Source of the DNA: JAFLUQ01 sp964551215 | Lineage (GTDB): Bacteria; Bacillota; Clostridia; UMGS1883 | Assembly: GCA_964551215.1 (NCBI GenBank) | Contig: CAZKBV010000024.1 | Location: 1-24,345 of the forward strand | Length of the DNA: 24,345 nt | Direction: 5' to 3' | Part shown: piece after piece, positions 1 to 9,195 of the stretch | How the letters are laid out: each line of letters begins with the position of its first letter | How positions within the stretch are numbered: position 1 is the first letter of the stretch | Position numbers and translations under genes: made by a program | The notes under the pieces: model-generated | What the model saw: the letters and a program-made list of their open reading frames with translations, nothing else | Databases searched by the model: none | Told to the model about the DNA's origin: nothing

Positions 1-55
1 CGGCGAGGCGCTATACGTTTTTGGAAAGAATTTTAAGGAAAGGGCGGATAGTAAC

Positions 56-2062
56 ATGGGAAAAATAAATATTCTCAGCAAGTCTGCCGCCGAAAAAATA
101 GCGGCGGGGGAAGTGGTTGAGCGTCCGGCCAACGTTATAAAGGAAATGGTGGAAAATTCCGTTGACGCGGGGGCAAAATCCGTAACGGTGGAGATACGCC
201 ATGGGGGAATAACCTATATCCGCGTCACCGACGACGGAGGGGGAATCCTTCCCGAGGATGCGGAAAAGGCCTTTATGCGCCACGCAACCAGTAAAATAAA
301 GGACGAAAACGACCTTGAACATATTACGACTCTGGGCTTTCGGGGAGAGGCTCTTTGCTCTATAGCCTCCGTCAGTAAAACCGATATGCTCACAAAGCTG
401 CCCGACATGGATATGGGAACCCATATAACCGTGGAGGGCGGAGAAATAACCTGTCGGGAGGAAATGGGCTGCGCCGACGGCACCACCATCGTGGTTGAAA
501 ACCTGTTTTACAACACCCCCGCGAGAATGAAATTCCTTAAAAAGGACAACGCCGAGGCGGCAATGGTTACGGAAATTTGCCAAAGACAGGCCCTTGCGAG
601 GCCGGACATTTCCGTAAGACTTATCAGAGACGGCAGGGAGATTTTCTTCACTCCAGGCAACAACAGTCTGCCTGACACCGTGCGCTGCCTTTGGGGGAAG
701 GATTTTTCCTCCAATATGGGCGAGGTAAAATTTAAAAGCGGCCCCATAGAGGTTTTCGGTCTTGCCGGAAAGAACAATCTTTCCAAGCCTACCCGAAGTA
801 TGCAGATATTTTTCGTAAATGGGAGAAACGTGTATAACAGGGCTCTTTCCCTTGCCCTTGCGGACGCGTACAAAAACGAGCTTATGGGCGGACGCTTCCC
901 CGTTGCGGTTATAAATGTCAAGATAAATCCGGCTCTTTGCGACGTAAATATTCATCCCGCAAAAAGCGAGATAAAATTCGCGGACGACAAGGAAATTTAC
1001 AGCGCGGTGTACTGGGCGGTAAAAAATATGCTGGGGCGGGAAGCCGGCGCAAGAGAGGCCGTCGCTTCCTTCATAAGAGGGGGCGAAAGCTACAAGCTGC
1101 CCTTAGAGGAGGAAAAGCCCCGCCAGCTTTCCGTAAAGCCCGGGAAATTTAAAGTTTATAATCCGCCGCCCGCGAGAGACGGAAAAATATCCGCCAAGGA
1201 GGATAAAAACGATTCCCTTCACGTGGAGATAAATCCATTTCTGCCGAAAAAGGAAATAGAGCGGCTGGACGAGGAAAGGCTGAATAATCCGGAGAAGTTC
1301 GGCGAAAGTCGGTTTATAATCAAAAAGGCCAATCTTTTCAAAAGCGATGAGTCCGAAGATGACGAAGAAAAGGACGAACAGAAAGAGGCAGAACCTTTTG
1401 CGTCTTACGAAAAAAAGACCTTTTACGGGGAATCGAAGGAAAACGCAAGGCTCCGGAAAAATACGGCAAACGAACAGAACTCCCCGGGTGATATGCCTGT
1501 ACGCATAATAGGCCAGCTCTTTTCCACATATATTGTAGCCGAGGCGGAAAAGGAGCTTATTCTTATAGACCAGCACGCCGCTCACGAGCGGGTGCGCTAC
1601 GAGAAGCTGAAAAACGGGGAAATGAAGCCCTCTACGCAGCTGCTTCTGGAACCCCAGAAGGTAAGGCTCAGTCCGGAGGAATACGCGGCGGTTACGGAAA
1701 ACAGCGGTTTCCTTTGGGATATGGGCTTTGAAATGGAACCTATGGGCGAAGGAACCGTTCTGCTCAGGAGCGTTCCCTCGGACTGCTTCGGCAGCGATGG
1801 CGAAACGCTGTTTGGAGAGCTTGCGGAAATACTTATGGGCGGCAGCGGCGGCGAAATAAGCGACCGCCGAGACAGAGCAATGTACACCATAGCCTGCAGG
1901 TCGGCCATAAAGGCAAATCACGAGCTTTCCGAAGGGGAAGCGGAGCTGCTTGTAAAGCAGGCGCTGTCTCTGGAGGGCATATCCACCTGCCCTCACGGGC
2001 GCCCCATATCGGTGAAAATAACAAAGTATCAGATAGAAAAAATGTTTAAAAGGATTGTATAG
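56..2062 (+). CDS. mutL: DNA mismatch repair protein MutL (endonuclease-type)
   Basis: MutL couples mismatch recognition by MutS to strand incision. The N-terminal GHKL ATPase is complete: KEMVENSVDAGA (Glu30, Asn34), DDGGGI (59-64), GFRGEAL (94-100) and the NLFYNTPARMKFL loop. A charged, low-complexity linker runs from about residue 330 to 470. The C-terminal dimerisation and nuclease domain carries DQHAAHERVRYE from Asp505, matching the metal-binding motif DQHA(x)2E(x)4E, plus ACRSAIKA and CPHGRP (from Cys645). This is therefore a MutL with latent nicking activity, as in bacteria lacking MutH, not the E. coli type. At 668 aa it has normal length. The ATG follows an AAGGAAAGGG Shine-Dalgarno at 35-44. 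The frame stays open to the window edge, but that site supports this start. miaA follows after 3 bases. Confidence 0.97.
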   Translation: MGKINILSKSAAEKIAAGEVVERPANVIKEMVENSVDAGAKSVTVEIRHGGITYIRVTDDGGGILPEDAEKAFMRHATSKIKDENDLEHITTLGFRGEALCSIASVSKTDMLTKLPDMDMGTHITVEGGEITCREEMGCADGTTIVVENLFYNTPARMKFLKKDNAEAAMVTEICQRQALARPDISVRLIRDGREIFFTPGNNSLPDTVRCLWGKDFSSNMGEVKFKSGPIEVFGLAGKNNLSKPTRSMQIFFVNGRNVYNRALSLALADAYKNELMGGRFPVAVINVKINPALCDVNIHPAKSEIKFADDKEIYSAVYWAVKNMLGREAGAREAVASFIRGGESYKLPLEEEKPRQLSVKPGKFKVYNPPPARDGKISAKEDKNDSLHVEINPFLPKKEIERLDEERLNNPEKFGESRFIIKKANLFKSDESEDDEEKDEQKEAEPFASYEKKTFYGESKENARLRKNTANEQNSPGDMPVRIIGQLFSTYIVAEAEKELILIDQHAAHERVRYEKLKNGEMKPSTQLLLEPQKVRLSPEEYAAVTENSGFLWDMGFEMEPMGEGTVLLRSVPSDCFGSDGETLFGELAEILMGGSGGEISDRRDRAMYTIACRSAIKANHELSEGEAELLVKQALSLEGISTCPHGRPISVKITKYQIEKMFKRIV

Positions 2063-2065
2063 CCA

Positions 2066-3001
2066 ATGGAAAAAATACCCGTCATTGCCGTGTGCGGCCC
2101 TACAGCCAGCGGGAAAACCGAGCTTGGAACGGAAATTGCCTCGGCGTTTAAGGGGCAGGTAATTTCCGCCGATTCCATGCAGGTTTACCGCCGCCTTGAT
2201 ATAGGCACCGCAAAGCCGGACATTGAGGAAAGGCGGGGAATAGTCCACCGCATGATAGATATTCTGGAGCCTTGGGAAAGCTTCAGCGTGGCGGATTACT
2301 GCCAAAGGGCGGCAAAGGAAATACAAATCACCTTAGAGGAAGGCTGTATCCCCGTAATAGTGGGAGGTACCGGACTTTATATAGATAATCTCATAGCTAA
2401 CACGGATTTTTCCTCCCCAGGCGGCGATGAAGAAATCCGAAGCCGCCTTCTTACGCAGGCGCGGGAAGAGGGAAACGACGCGCTTTACCGACGGCTAAGG
2501 CGATTGGATCCCCAAGCGGCGGAAAAGGTGCATCCAAACAATCTGAAGCGGATTATACGCAGTCTGGAGCTTTTGGAGCTAACCGGCGAAAGCCGGGGCA
2601 GCTTAGATGAAAAAAGCCGCCGTCCTTCGCCATATAGGGCTTTGTGGCTTGCCATAGACTGCGATCGGACTCAGCTTTACGAAAAAATCGACAAAAGAGT
2701 TGACATAATGATAGACAAAGGGCTTGAAGCCGAGGTTCGCCGCGAGCTTCTCCCCATAAGGGACAGGGCCGTGACGGCGGGGCAGGCCATAGGCTACAAG
2801 GAAATGCTGGAATATATAGACGGCAAGCTCACATTAAATCAGGCAGTCGAAAAAATAAAACAAAATTCGCGCCGTTATGCCAAACGACAGCTTACATGGT
2901 TTAAGCGCAATAAGGAGATAAATTGGTTAAGCTCCCAAGACCCGTGGGGCGAGGCCGGTGAAATAATAAAAAATTTTTTAAACAAGGAGACAATATCATG
3001 A
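2066..3001 (+). CDS. miaA: tRNA dimethylallyltransferase MiaA
   Basis: MiaA transfers a dimethylallyl group to N6 of A37 in tRNAs that read codons starting with U, the first step of i6A/ms2i6A formation. The P-loop GPTASGKT occupies residues 11-18, followed by the family motif ISADSMQVYRRLDIGTAKP (Asp36 being the conserved acidic residue) and VGGTGLYIDNL. The C-terminal part contains the AIGYKEM and RRYAKRQLTWFKR stretches typical of the tRNA-binding region. The 311-aa length is usual. The gene starts 3 bases after the mutL stop, with AAAAGGA near 2047-2053 as ribosome binding site. Its TGA overlaps the hfq ATG as ATGA, so the two are probably translationally coupled. The mutL-miaA-hfq order is common in Firmicutes. 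Confidence 0.97.
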   Translation: MEKIPVIAVCGPTASGKTELGTEIASAFKGQVISADSMQVYRRLDIGTAKPDIEERRGIVHRMIDILEPWESFSVADYCQRAAKEIQITLEEGCIPVIVGGTGLYIDNLIANTDFSSPGGDEEIRSRLLTQAREEGNDALYRRLRRLDPQAAEKVHPNNLKRIIRSLELLELTGESRGSLDEKSRRPSPYRALWLAIDCDRTQLYEKIDKRVDIMIDKGLEAEVRRELLPIRDRAVTAGQAIGYKEMLEYIDGKLTLNQAVEKIKQNSRRYAKRQLTWFKRNKEINWLSSQDPWGEAGEIIKNFLNKETIS

Positions 3002-3234
3002 AGGCATCAGTTAATTTGCAGGACGTATTTCTTAATTCGGTACGCAAAGATCACACCACAATTGTTATCTATCTTATGAACGGATTCCAGATAAAGTGTC
3101 AGGTAAAGGGCTTCGACAGCTATACCGTTGTGGTGGACTGCGAAGGGAAGCAGGAGCTTGTATATAAGCATGCCATCTCTACAATTATACCGTATACACC
3201 CGTCAGATTTAACGTTGAAGAAGTAGACGAGTAG
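2998..3234 (+). CDS. hfq: RNA chaperone Hfq
   Basis: Hfq is a hexameric Sm-like protein that binds sRNAs and A/U-rich mRNA tracts. The 78-aa sequence has the Sm1 region NLQDVFLNSVRKDHTTIVIY with Gln8, then MNGFQIKCQVKGFDSY, and an Sm2 motif LVYKHAISTI with Tyr56-Lys57-His58, the proximal-face RNA-binding signature. The C-terminal tail is short and acidic (NVEEVDE), as in Gram-positive Hfq, without the long disordered tail of proteobacteria. The start overlaps the miaA stop by 4 bases and is preceded by AAGGAGA at 2984-2990 with 7-base spacing. Position directly behind miaA is the conserved location. Confidence 0.97.
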   Translation: MKASVNLQDVFLNSVRKDHTTIVIYLMNGFQIKCQVKGFDSYTVVVDCEGKQELVYKHAISTIIPYTPVRFNVEEVDE

Positions 3235-3244
3235 GTGAAAAAGA

Positions 3245-4456
3245 TTGCGCAGGGCAGTAAAAATCATTTTTGCGGTTATATTGGTTGCGGCTGTAATAAG
3301 CACGGTAAGGTACTGCGCCAATCCTTACGCCTCTGAAACCGTAACATATTACGAATATGAAAAAAGCATAAGCGGCGACGGCTTTATCCTCAGAAACGAA
3401 ACCATCGTGACCAATGAAACCTCAGGCGTTTTTGAGCCATCCGTCAACGACGGCGAAAGAGTTCCCCGTCAGTCGAAGATTGGCTCGGTAATAAGCGGCC
3501 GGCCCGACGAAAAGACGGTTAGTGAGCTTAACAGCCTTAAACAGCGTATTGAGGATATAGAAAAAAGCAATATCATTGCCCGGCTTTATCAGACGGATAC
3601 CATGCGCATTGCCAATGCCGTAAAAAACGCCGTAGAGGATATAAGAACAGCCGTTGAAAGCGGCGATTACTTAAAGGCCTCCGAGCTGAAAAAGGATATA
3701 GGATATCTGAAGGATCGCACCGATGAAATAGAAAACGGCGGCGCAAGGGAAGAGCTTTTGGCGGAGCTTTACGACAGAAAGGCTGAAATCGAAAACGCCT
3801 TGGGAGATTCTCAAAGCGATGTTTTCGCTCCGATTGCGGGGGTGTATACCTCTGCGTTGGACGGGCTGGAAAAGTACGGCTCTGACGAGGAAATGGCACT
3901 TCTCACTCCGGCGGATGTGGAGAACTTCGATAAAATCCTGAAGGACTACGAAAAGGCTCCGGCGGATATATGCAAGCTGACGGATAACTACAATTGGTAT
4001 TTGGTGGCGGTCATATCCGAGGAGGAAGCCGAAAACGCGAAAGTGGGCGGCAATGTGAGCGTCACTCTTTACACCTCCGACTCTTCCCAAACGGACGGAG
4101 AGATATACAGCCTCAGCGAGGCTCAGGACGGCAAGCGTGTAATGATAGTCAAATGCAACAAATTTGTCAACGGTATTACAAGCATACGCTCCGTAAGCTA
4201 CAAGGTGGCGCTTCAAAGAAAAACCGGCCTTAAAATCCCAACAGAGGCTCTGCGTATAGTTGACGGAAAAAAGGGAGTATATATTCTCTTAGACAAAAAG
4301 AAGAGCTTTCGTTACGTAAATAACGACCCCTTCCGAACAGAGGACGATAAGTTTTATATTGTAGAGCGTAATTATATTCCTCAGGGAGCGGATATAGGCT
4401 ATGTTCCCCTTAAGGAGTATGACGAGGTTCTGCTTTCTCCGGAGGATGTGAAGTAG
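3245..4456 (+). CDS. HlyD-like membrane-anchored protein of the sepF cluster
   Basis: This 403-aa protein has an N-terminal membrane anchor (about residues 5-24, KIIFAVILVAAVISTV) and a large extracytoplasmic part. Residues about 85-185 are charged and heptad-rich, likely a coiled-coil hairpin. VFAPIAGVYTSALDG (about 193-207) resembles the barrel-sandwich lipoyl-like segment. The C-terminal half, ending in IPTEALRIVDGKKGVYIL (from about 332), looks like the beta-barrel and membrane-proximal domains of HlyD/MacA-type adaptors. Clostridial relatives sit just upstream of yggS-sepF and are annotated as HlyD-family adaptors, but no partner transporter is encoded here, so an efflux role is unproven and an envelope or division role is possible. 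The start is TTG with AGGTGA at 3234-3239 overlapping the hfq stop; no ATG lies nearby in frame. Confidence 0.8.
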   Translation: MRRAVKIIFAVILVAAVISTVRYCANPYASETVTYYEYEKSISGDGFILRNETIVTNETSGVFEPSVNDGERVPRQSKIGSVISGRPDEKTVSELNSLKQRIEDIEKSNIIARLYQTDTMRIANAVKNAVEDIRTAVESGDYLKASELKKDIGYLKDRTDEIENGGAREELLAELYDRKAEIENALGDSQSDVFAPIAGVYTSALDGLEKYGSDEEMALLTPADVENFDKILKDYEKAPADICKLTDNYNWYLVAVISEEEAENAKVGGNVSVTLYTSDSSQTDGEIYSLSEAQDGKRVMIVKCNKFVNGITSIRSVSYKVALQRKTGLKIPTEALRIVDGKKGVYILLDKKKSFRYVNNDPFRTEDDKFYIVERNYIPQGADIGYVPLKEYDEVLLSPEDVK

Positions 4457-4457
4457 T

Positions 4458-5147
4458 ATGGAATATGAATATATAAAAGAAAACGCCGCCGATGTGCTGA
4501 GCCGCGTCGCCCGTGCGGCGGAAAGCGTAGGCAGAAGCCCTTCGGAGGTAACCGTTATCGCCGTAAGCAAGTTTGTCGAAACGGACAAAATTCAGTACGC
4601 GGTGGATTTGGGCTTTAAAATTCTTGCGGAAAACCGCGTTCAGGAAATGAACAGGAAATACCCTTTGATAACGGGAGCCGAATGGCACATAATCGGTCAT
4701 CTTCAGACCAACAAGGTCAAGTACGCGGTAGGTCGGGCAAAGCTTATACATTCTGTGGACAGCCTTCATCTTTTGGAGGAAATTAACCGTCAGGCTGAAA
4801 AGCTTAATATTATACAGGACGTACTTCTTGAAATAAACATATCTTCGGAAGAAAGCAAATATGGTTTGACAATTGAGGAATTTAGAGATATAATAAAAAA
4901 GCTGAGGGACTATAGGTTCGTAAAGGCGAGAGGAATAATGGCAATGGCTCCCAATTTTGAAGAAAAGGAGCTTTGCCGCCCAATATTTAAAAAGGCACGG
5001 GAGCTTTTCCGAGAGCTTAAAGGCGAAATGGGCGGCGATATAAACATTTTATCCATGGGAATGAGCGGAGATTTTGAGATAGCAGTGCAGGAAGGCGCCA
5101 CTCATGTCCGCATAGGAAGCGCGATTTTTAAACGGAAGGAAGGCTGA
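4458..5147 (+). CDS. yggS: YggS/YlmE-family pyridoxal-phosphate homeostasis protein
   Basis: A single-domain TIM-barrel PLP protein of the alanine-racemase fold III family, involved in vitamin B6 and amino-acid homeostasis and without known racemase activity. The PLP lysine is Lys38 in VIAVSKFVE. Other family signatures are ILAENRVQE, WHIIGHLQTNKVKY, HSVDS, LEINISSEESKYGL, ARGIMAMAP, ILSMGMSGDFEIAV and the C-terminal HVRIGSAIF. At 229 aa it has the usual length. The ATG lies one base after the HlyD-like stop codon; GGAGG at 4441-4445 is a somewhat distant Shine-Dalgarno. This is the ylmE position of the Firmicute division cluster, three bases ahead of sepF. Confidence 0.96.
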   Translation: MEYEYIKENAADVLSRVARAAESVGRSPSEVTVIAVSKFVETDKIQYAVDLGFKILAENRVQEMNRKYPLITGAEWHIIGHLQTNKVKYAVGRAKLIHSVDSLHLLEEINRQAEKLNIIQDVLLEINISSEESKYGLTIEEFRDIIKKLRDYRFVKARGIMAMAPNFEEKELCRPIFKKARELFRELKGEMGGDINILSMGMSGDFEIAVQEGATHVRIGSAIFKRKEG

Positions 5148-5150
5148 AGC

Positions 5151-5615
5151 ATGAAAAAGAATTTGTTTAACAGAATGGCAGATCTTGTATTCGGAGAAAC
5201 AGACGTTGATGATGATTTTGAAGGGGTTGATTTTGAAGAAGAGGAAGCTCCGGCTCCCGAACCTCAGAGAAGAAGCGTGTCCTCTGTTTCAAAAAAGTCA
5301 CAGCCCAAGGTTGTGAACTTCGCGGCCACAACCCAGCTTAAGGTGGTTGTGCTGAAAATGAGTTCCTTTGACGAATCATGCCGTCAAGCGGTGGATAACC
5401 TTAACAACAACAGGCCGGTCATTATCAATATTGAGGATATGGACAGGGATGAAGCAAGGCGCACCATTGACTTTATCAGCGGCGCGGCCTACGCGAGACG
5501 GGGGTCCTTCCGTAAAATAAGCGACGGGATACTTCTGCTGACTCCCTCCAATGTGGATGTTACTCCGGCGGTGAAAAGTGAGCTTGAAAGCGGACGGCCC
5601 TTTCCATGGGATTGA
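5151..5615 (+). CDS. sepF: Cell division protein SepF
   Basis: SepF anchors FtsZ to the membrane and bundles its protofilaments. The first residues (MKKNLFNRMADLVFG) form the amphipathic membrane-binding helix. An acidic and Pro/Ser-rich linker follows (about residues 17-55). The SepF core starts near residue 62 (LKVVVLKMSSFDESCRQAVD) and includes NNRPVIINIEDMDRDEARRTIDFISGAAYA split by a short turn, and ends at DGILLLTPSNVDVT. The total of 154 aa is typical. The gap from yggS is three bases with AAGGAAGG just upstream. The end of sepF overlaps the ylmH start by 10 bases. Confidence 0.96.
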   Translation: MKKNLFNRMADLVFGETDVDDDFEGVDFEEEEAPAPEPQRRSVSSVSKKSQPKVVNFAATTQLKVVVLKMSSFDESCRQAVDNLNNNRPVIINIEDMDRDEARRTIDFISGAAYARRGSFRKISDGILLLTPSNVDVTPAVKSELESGRPFPWD

Positions 5616-6376
5616 GCGACAGGCAAAGGTTCCTAAGCGGGCTTAAGGACGATGAGGCCGATTGCTTCGCAAAGCTTTACGACCGCTGTCTCCGTTCGGA
5701 AAAATTCGGCGGAGCTATGTTTGGGGATTTTATGTCTATGGAGGAATTAAGCCGCTTTGAGGAGCGCAAAAGATACCTCCCCGCCGCAGAGCCGACTTTG
5801 TTCGGCGGCTTTGACGGAGCGGAGCGGCGGATGGCGGGCTTTAACGCCGAGGAAGGGGATTTCCCCATAGTGTGCGTCAGCCTTACGGTGAAAGCTCCGG
5901 AGCTTACTCATCGGGATTATTTGGGTTCCCTTATGGGGCTCGGAATTGAGCGGCGAAAAATCGGGGATATTCTCGTAAGGGAAAACGGCGCTCTTGTTAT
6001 GGCGCACAGAGATATAGGAGATTATATCGCGAACACACTTTCCTCCGTGGGACGGGCGGCGGTGGCGTCGGCTTGGGCGGGGCCTCCCGCCGGGATAGAT
6101 TTCGGCGCGAGAAAATTCGCCTCCGTCAGCGGAACGGTTGCGTCCATGCGGCTGGACAGCATAACGGCCCTGCTTTCCGGCAAGGGAAGAAACGCCGCCG
6201 CCGAGCTTATTAAGGCGGGAAGGGCTTTTGTAAACGGAATAAACATACTTAAAACGGACGTTAAAATAAACGACGGAGACGTAATAACCCTTCGGGGCTT
6301 CGGAAAGGCCATTGTTCAGACAGGCGGACGAAGCAAAAAAGACAGAATTTTTGTTACCCTTAAGAAATATTCCTGA
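5606..6376 (+). CDS. ylmH: YlmH-family S4-domain RNA-binding protein
   Basis: YlmH is an S4-domain protein of the division cluster; in Bacillus subtilis it has been linked to the ribosome quality control pathway as a factor binding stalled 50S subunits. The N-terminal half (to about residue 90) is the poorly conserved YlmH domain. The middle part has PIVCVSLTVKAPELTHRDYLGSLMGLGIERRKIGDI (about 87-122, shown here only as a landmark), followed by DYIANTLSSVGRAAV. The S4 domain spans about residues 181-240, with MRLDSITALLSGKGR and VNGINILKTDVKINDGDVI. The ATG lies inside the last codons of sepF (10-base overlap), and I see no strong Shine-Dalgarno, so coupling to sepF translation is likely. ylmG, usually found between these genes, is missing. 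Confidence 0.93.
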   Translation: MGLSDRQRFLSGLKDDEADCFAKLYDRCLRSEKFGGAMFGDFMSMEELSRFEERKRYLPAAEPTLFGGFDGAERRMAGFNAEEGDFPIVCVSLTVKAPELTHRDYLGSLMGLGIERRKIGDILVRENGALVMAHRDIGDYIANTLSSVGRAAVASAWAGPPAGIDFGARKFASVSGTVASMRLDSITALLSGKGRNAAAELIKAGRAFVNGINILKTDVKINDGDVITLRGFGKAIVQTGGRSKKDRIFVTLKKYS

Positions 6377-6385
6377 GGGAACGTG

Positions 6386-6393
6386 AAAGGAAG
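6386..6393 (+). promoter_or_regulatory. Shine-Dalgarno that decides the ileS start
   Basis: AAAGGAAG lies 7 bases before ATG 6401 and downstream of the alternative GTG at 6383, so it can only serve the later start. Confidence 0.75.
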
Positions 6394-6400
6394 ATACAGA

Positions 6401-9184
6401 ATGGATTACTCAGAAACCTTAAATCTGCCGGCCACCGAATTTCCTATGCGTGCCGGACTGCCAAAGCGCGAGCCTGAGATTTTGAAGAAATGGCTTGACG
6501 ATGACCTTTACGGAAAGCTTATGAAGGCAAACGAAGGAAAGCCTCTCTTTGTTCTTCACGACGGCCCTCCCTATGCAAACGGAGATATGCATATGGGCCA
6601 CGCCCTTAACAAAACACTTAAGGATATAATTACCCGCTTTAAAAATATGGACGGCTTCAAGGCTCCGTATATACACGGCTGGGATACCCACGGCCTGCCA
6701 ATCGAGCGTCAGGCCATAAAGAAGCTGGGCATAGACCGGAACAAAACAAGCGTTACGGATTTCAGAAACCTTTGCAAGGAATTTGCGTTGAGCTACGTTG
6801 AAAACCAGAAAAAACAAATTCAGCGTCTCGGCGCAATCGGCGATTGGGACGATATTTACGTGACCCTCGACCCTCTCTTTGAAGCCAAGCAGATTGAAAT
6901 TTTCGGCGAAATGGCTAAACGGGGCTATATCTATAAGGGCCTTAAGCCCATATACTGGTGTCCCGACTGCGAAACTGCCCTTGCCGAAGCGGAAATAGAA
7001 TATCAGGAGGACAAAACCAACTCCATTTATGTGAAATTCGCCGTAACCGACGATAAGGGAGTGTTCGCGAATGTAGGCGAACCCCTTAACAATATCTACT
7101 TTGTGATTTGGACAACCACCACATGGACCCTTCCCGGCAATGTGGCAATCGCTCTTAACCCCGACTTCGACTACAGTCTTGTCAAGGCCGGCAACGGCGA
7201 GGTTTACGTTGTGGCCTCCGAGCTTGCGGACGCGTCCATGAAGGCCGGCGGCGTTGAGGAATATAAAACGATAGCGGTTTTCAAGGGCAGCGAACTGGAA
7301 TATATGAAGGTTAAGCATCCCTTCATCGACCGTGAAAGCCTTGTAATTGTAGGCGACCATGTAACGCTTGACGCCGGCACCGGCTGTGTTCATACCGCTC
7401 CCGGCCACGGCGTTGAGGACTATGTCGCCTGCCAAAAATATAAAGAGATTCCCATCATAGTTCCCGTTGACTCCAAGGGATACCTTAACGAGCTTGCCGG
7501 GGAATTTGCCGGACTTTACTATGAAAAATCCAACGCAAAGATAATCGAAAAGCTGAAAGAGGTAAAGGCGCTCTTTGCGATTGAGCCTATAATCCACCAG
7601 TATCCTCACTGCTGGCGGTGCCACGAACCCATTGTTTTCCGGGCCACGGAGCAGTGGTTTGCTTCCGTTGACGCAATTAAAGACAAGGCCGTGGAGGCTA
7701 TAAAGAAAGTAAACTGGATTCCCAAATGGGGCGAGGACAGAATTACCGGCATGGTTATGGACAGAAGCGACTGGTGCATATCCCGCCAGAGAACATGGGG
7801 CGTTCCCCTTCCCATATTCTACTGTAAGGACTGCGGCAAGGAGCTTATAACCGACGAGTCCATTGCCGCCACGGCAAAGCTTTTCCGTGAAAAGGGCGGC
7901 AGCAACGCGTGGTACGAAACCGACGCAAAGGATATTCTCCCCGAGGGGACGAAGTGCCAATGCGGCTGTACGGAGTTTACAAAGGAAAAGGATATTATGG
8001 ACGTGTGGTTCGACAGCGGCTCCTCTCACAGCGGTGTGCTGGAGGTCAAGAAGGGGCTTAAGTTTCCGGCGGATGTATATCTGGAGGGCAACGACCAGTA
8101 CAGAGGCTGGTTCCAGTCGTCTCTGCTTACGTCCATTGCGGCAAAGGGCGTTGCGCCTTACAAAACCGTTATTACCCACGGCATGATAGTTGACCAAAGC
8201 GGCGAAAAGTTCAGCAAGAGCAAAGGCAACGGCATAAGCCCTCAAATTATAATAGAGAAGTTCGGCGCGGATATACTCCGCCTTTGGGTGGTTTCCGCCG
8301 ACTATAAAACGGATATGAGAATTTCCGACGAAATTCTTAAACAGCTTACCGAGGCCTACAGAAAGATACGCAACACCGCCCGTTACATTTTGGGCAATAT
8401 CAGCGACTTCAATCCCGACACGGACTGTGTTCCCTTTGAGGAAATGTGCGAAATGGATAAGTGGAGCCTTACCCGTCTTAACGACGTTGTGGGCAAGGTT
8501 CTTGAAGCCTACCGCAACTACGAGTTCCATATGATATATCATGTAATTCACAATTTCTGTGTTGTGGATATGAGCAATTTCTACCTTGACGTAATCAAGG
8601 ACAGACTGTATACCTCCAAGAAGGACAGCAAGGAACGCCGAGCGGCTCAGACCTGTATGTATACCATACTGGACGCAATTGTACGTCTTATCGCTCCCAT
8701 ACTTTGCTACACCTCCGATGAAATATGGAGCTTTATGCCTCATAAAGCCTCCGACAAAAAGGACGGCGTAATCTTTAACGATATGCCGAAGGTGGAGCAA
8801 GCGTGGAAGGACGAAGCTCTTGAAGCCAAATGGGAAAGGATTCTCGGCGTTAAAAGCGACGTCAGCAAGGCTCTGGAGCTTGCCCGCCGGGATAAAATAA
8901 TAGGCAAGTCCCTTGACGCAAGGGTGGAAATTTTCGCCCAAGGCGAACCCTATAAGTTTATCAGCGAAATTCCCGACCTTGCCGCTGTCCTTATCGTTTC
9001 CGCCGTCACCGTAACGGAAGGCGAGGGCGAAGGCGTAAAGGGCGAAAACGAGCCGGCAATCGCCGTCAGAGTTACCGCCGCGGAGGGCGAAAGGTGCGAA
9101 CGCTGCTGGAAGGTAACCGCCTCTGTGGGCGAGGATAAGGCGCATCCCACGCTTTGCCGCCGCTGCGCGGAAATTTTGAAGTAA
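6401..9184 (+). CDS. ileS: Isoleucyl-tRNA synthetase
   Basis: Class I synthetase charging tRNA-Ile. The HIGH motif is HMGH (64-67, within PYANGDMHMGHALNKTLKD), followed by GWDTHGLPIE. The CP1 editing domain carries TTTTWTLPGNVAIALNP and GTGCVHTAPGHG. The catalytic core continues with WCISRQRTWGVP, DVWFDSGSSHSG and the KMSKS motif as KFSKS (603-607). The anticodon-binding domain follows, and the C-terminus has a zinc ribbon with Cys899/Cys902 and Cys919/Cys922. This is the standard bacterial type, 927 aa. I place the start at ATG 6401 because AAAGGAAG at 6386-6393 lies 7 bases upstream; an in-frame GTG at 6383 has a purine-rich stretch only 2 bases away. The gap from ylmH is 24 bases, leaving no room for a T-box leader. 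Confidence 0.97.
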   Translation: MDYSETLNLPATEFPMRAGLPKREPEILKKWLDDDLYGKLMKANEGKPLFVLHDGPPYANGDMHMGHALNKTLKDIITRFKNMDGFKAPYIHGWDTHGLPIERQAIKKLGIDRNKTSVTDFRNLCKEFALSYVENQKKQIQRLGAIGDWDDIYVTLDPLFEAKQIEIFGEMAKRGYIYKGLKPIYWCPDCETALAEAEIEYQEDKTNSIYVKFAVTDDKGVFANVGEPLNNIYFVIWTTTTWTLPGNVAIALNPDFDYSLVKAGNGEVYVVASELADASMKAGGVEEYKTIAVFKGSELEYMKVKHPFIDRESLVIVGDHVTLDAGTGCVHTAPGHGVEDYVACQKYKEIPIIVPVDSKGYLNELAGEFAGLYYEKSNAKIIEKLKEVKALFAIEPIIHQYPHCWRCHEPIVFRATEQWFASVDAIKDKAVEAIKKVNWIPKWGEDRITGMVMDRSDWCISRQRTWGVPLPIFYCKDCGKELITDESIAATAKLFREKGGSNAWYETDAKDILPEGTKCQCGCTEFTKEKDIMDVWFDSGSSHSGVLEVKKGLKFPADVYLEGNDQYRGWFQSSLLTSIAAKGVAPYKTVITHGMIVDQSGEKFSKSKGNGISPQIIIEKFGADILRLWVVSADYKTDMRISDEILKQLTEAYRKIRNTARYILGNISDFNPDTDCVPFEEMCEMDKWSLTRLNDVVGKVLEAYRNYEFHMIYHVIHNFCVVDMSNFYLDVIKDRLYTSKKDSKERRAAQTCMYTILDAIVRLIAPILCYTSDEIWSFMPHKASDKKDGVIFNDMPKVEQAWKDEALEAKWERILGVKSDVSKALELARRDKIIGKSLDARVEIFAQGEPYKFISEIPDLAAVLIVSAVTVTEGEGEGVKGENEPAIAVRVTAAEGERCERCWKVTASVGEDKAHPTLCRRCAEILK

Positions 9185-9195
9185 AAATATCGGTA

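Noticed and set aside
1..55. Possible end of an upstream gene, such as mutS
   Set aside because: One frame ends with TAA at 34-36 and another with TAA at 66-68, but neither tail (11 or 21 residues) is recognisable, so no gene is called.
6377..6400. T-box leader for ileS
   Set aside because: The gap from ylmH is only 24 bases, so there is no space for a T-box.
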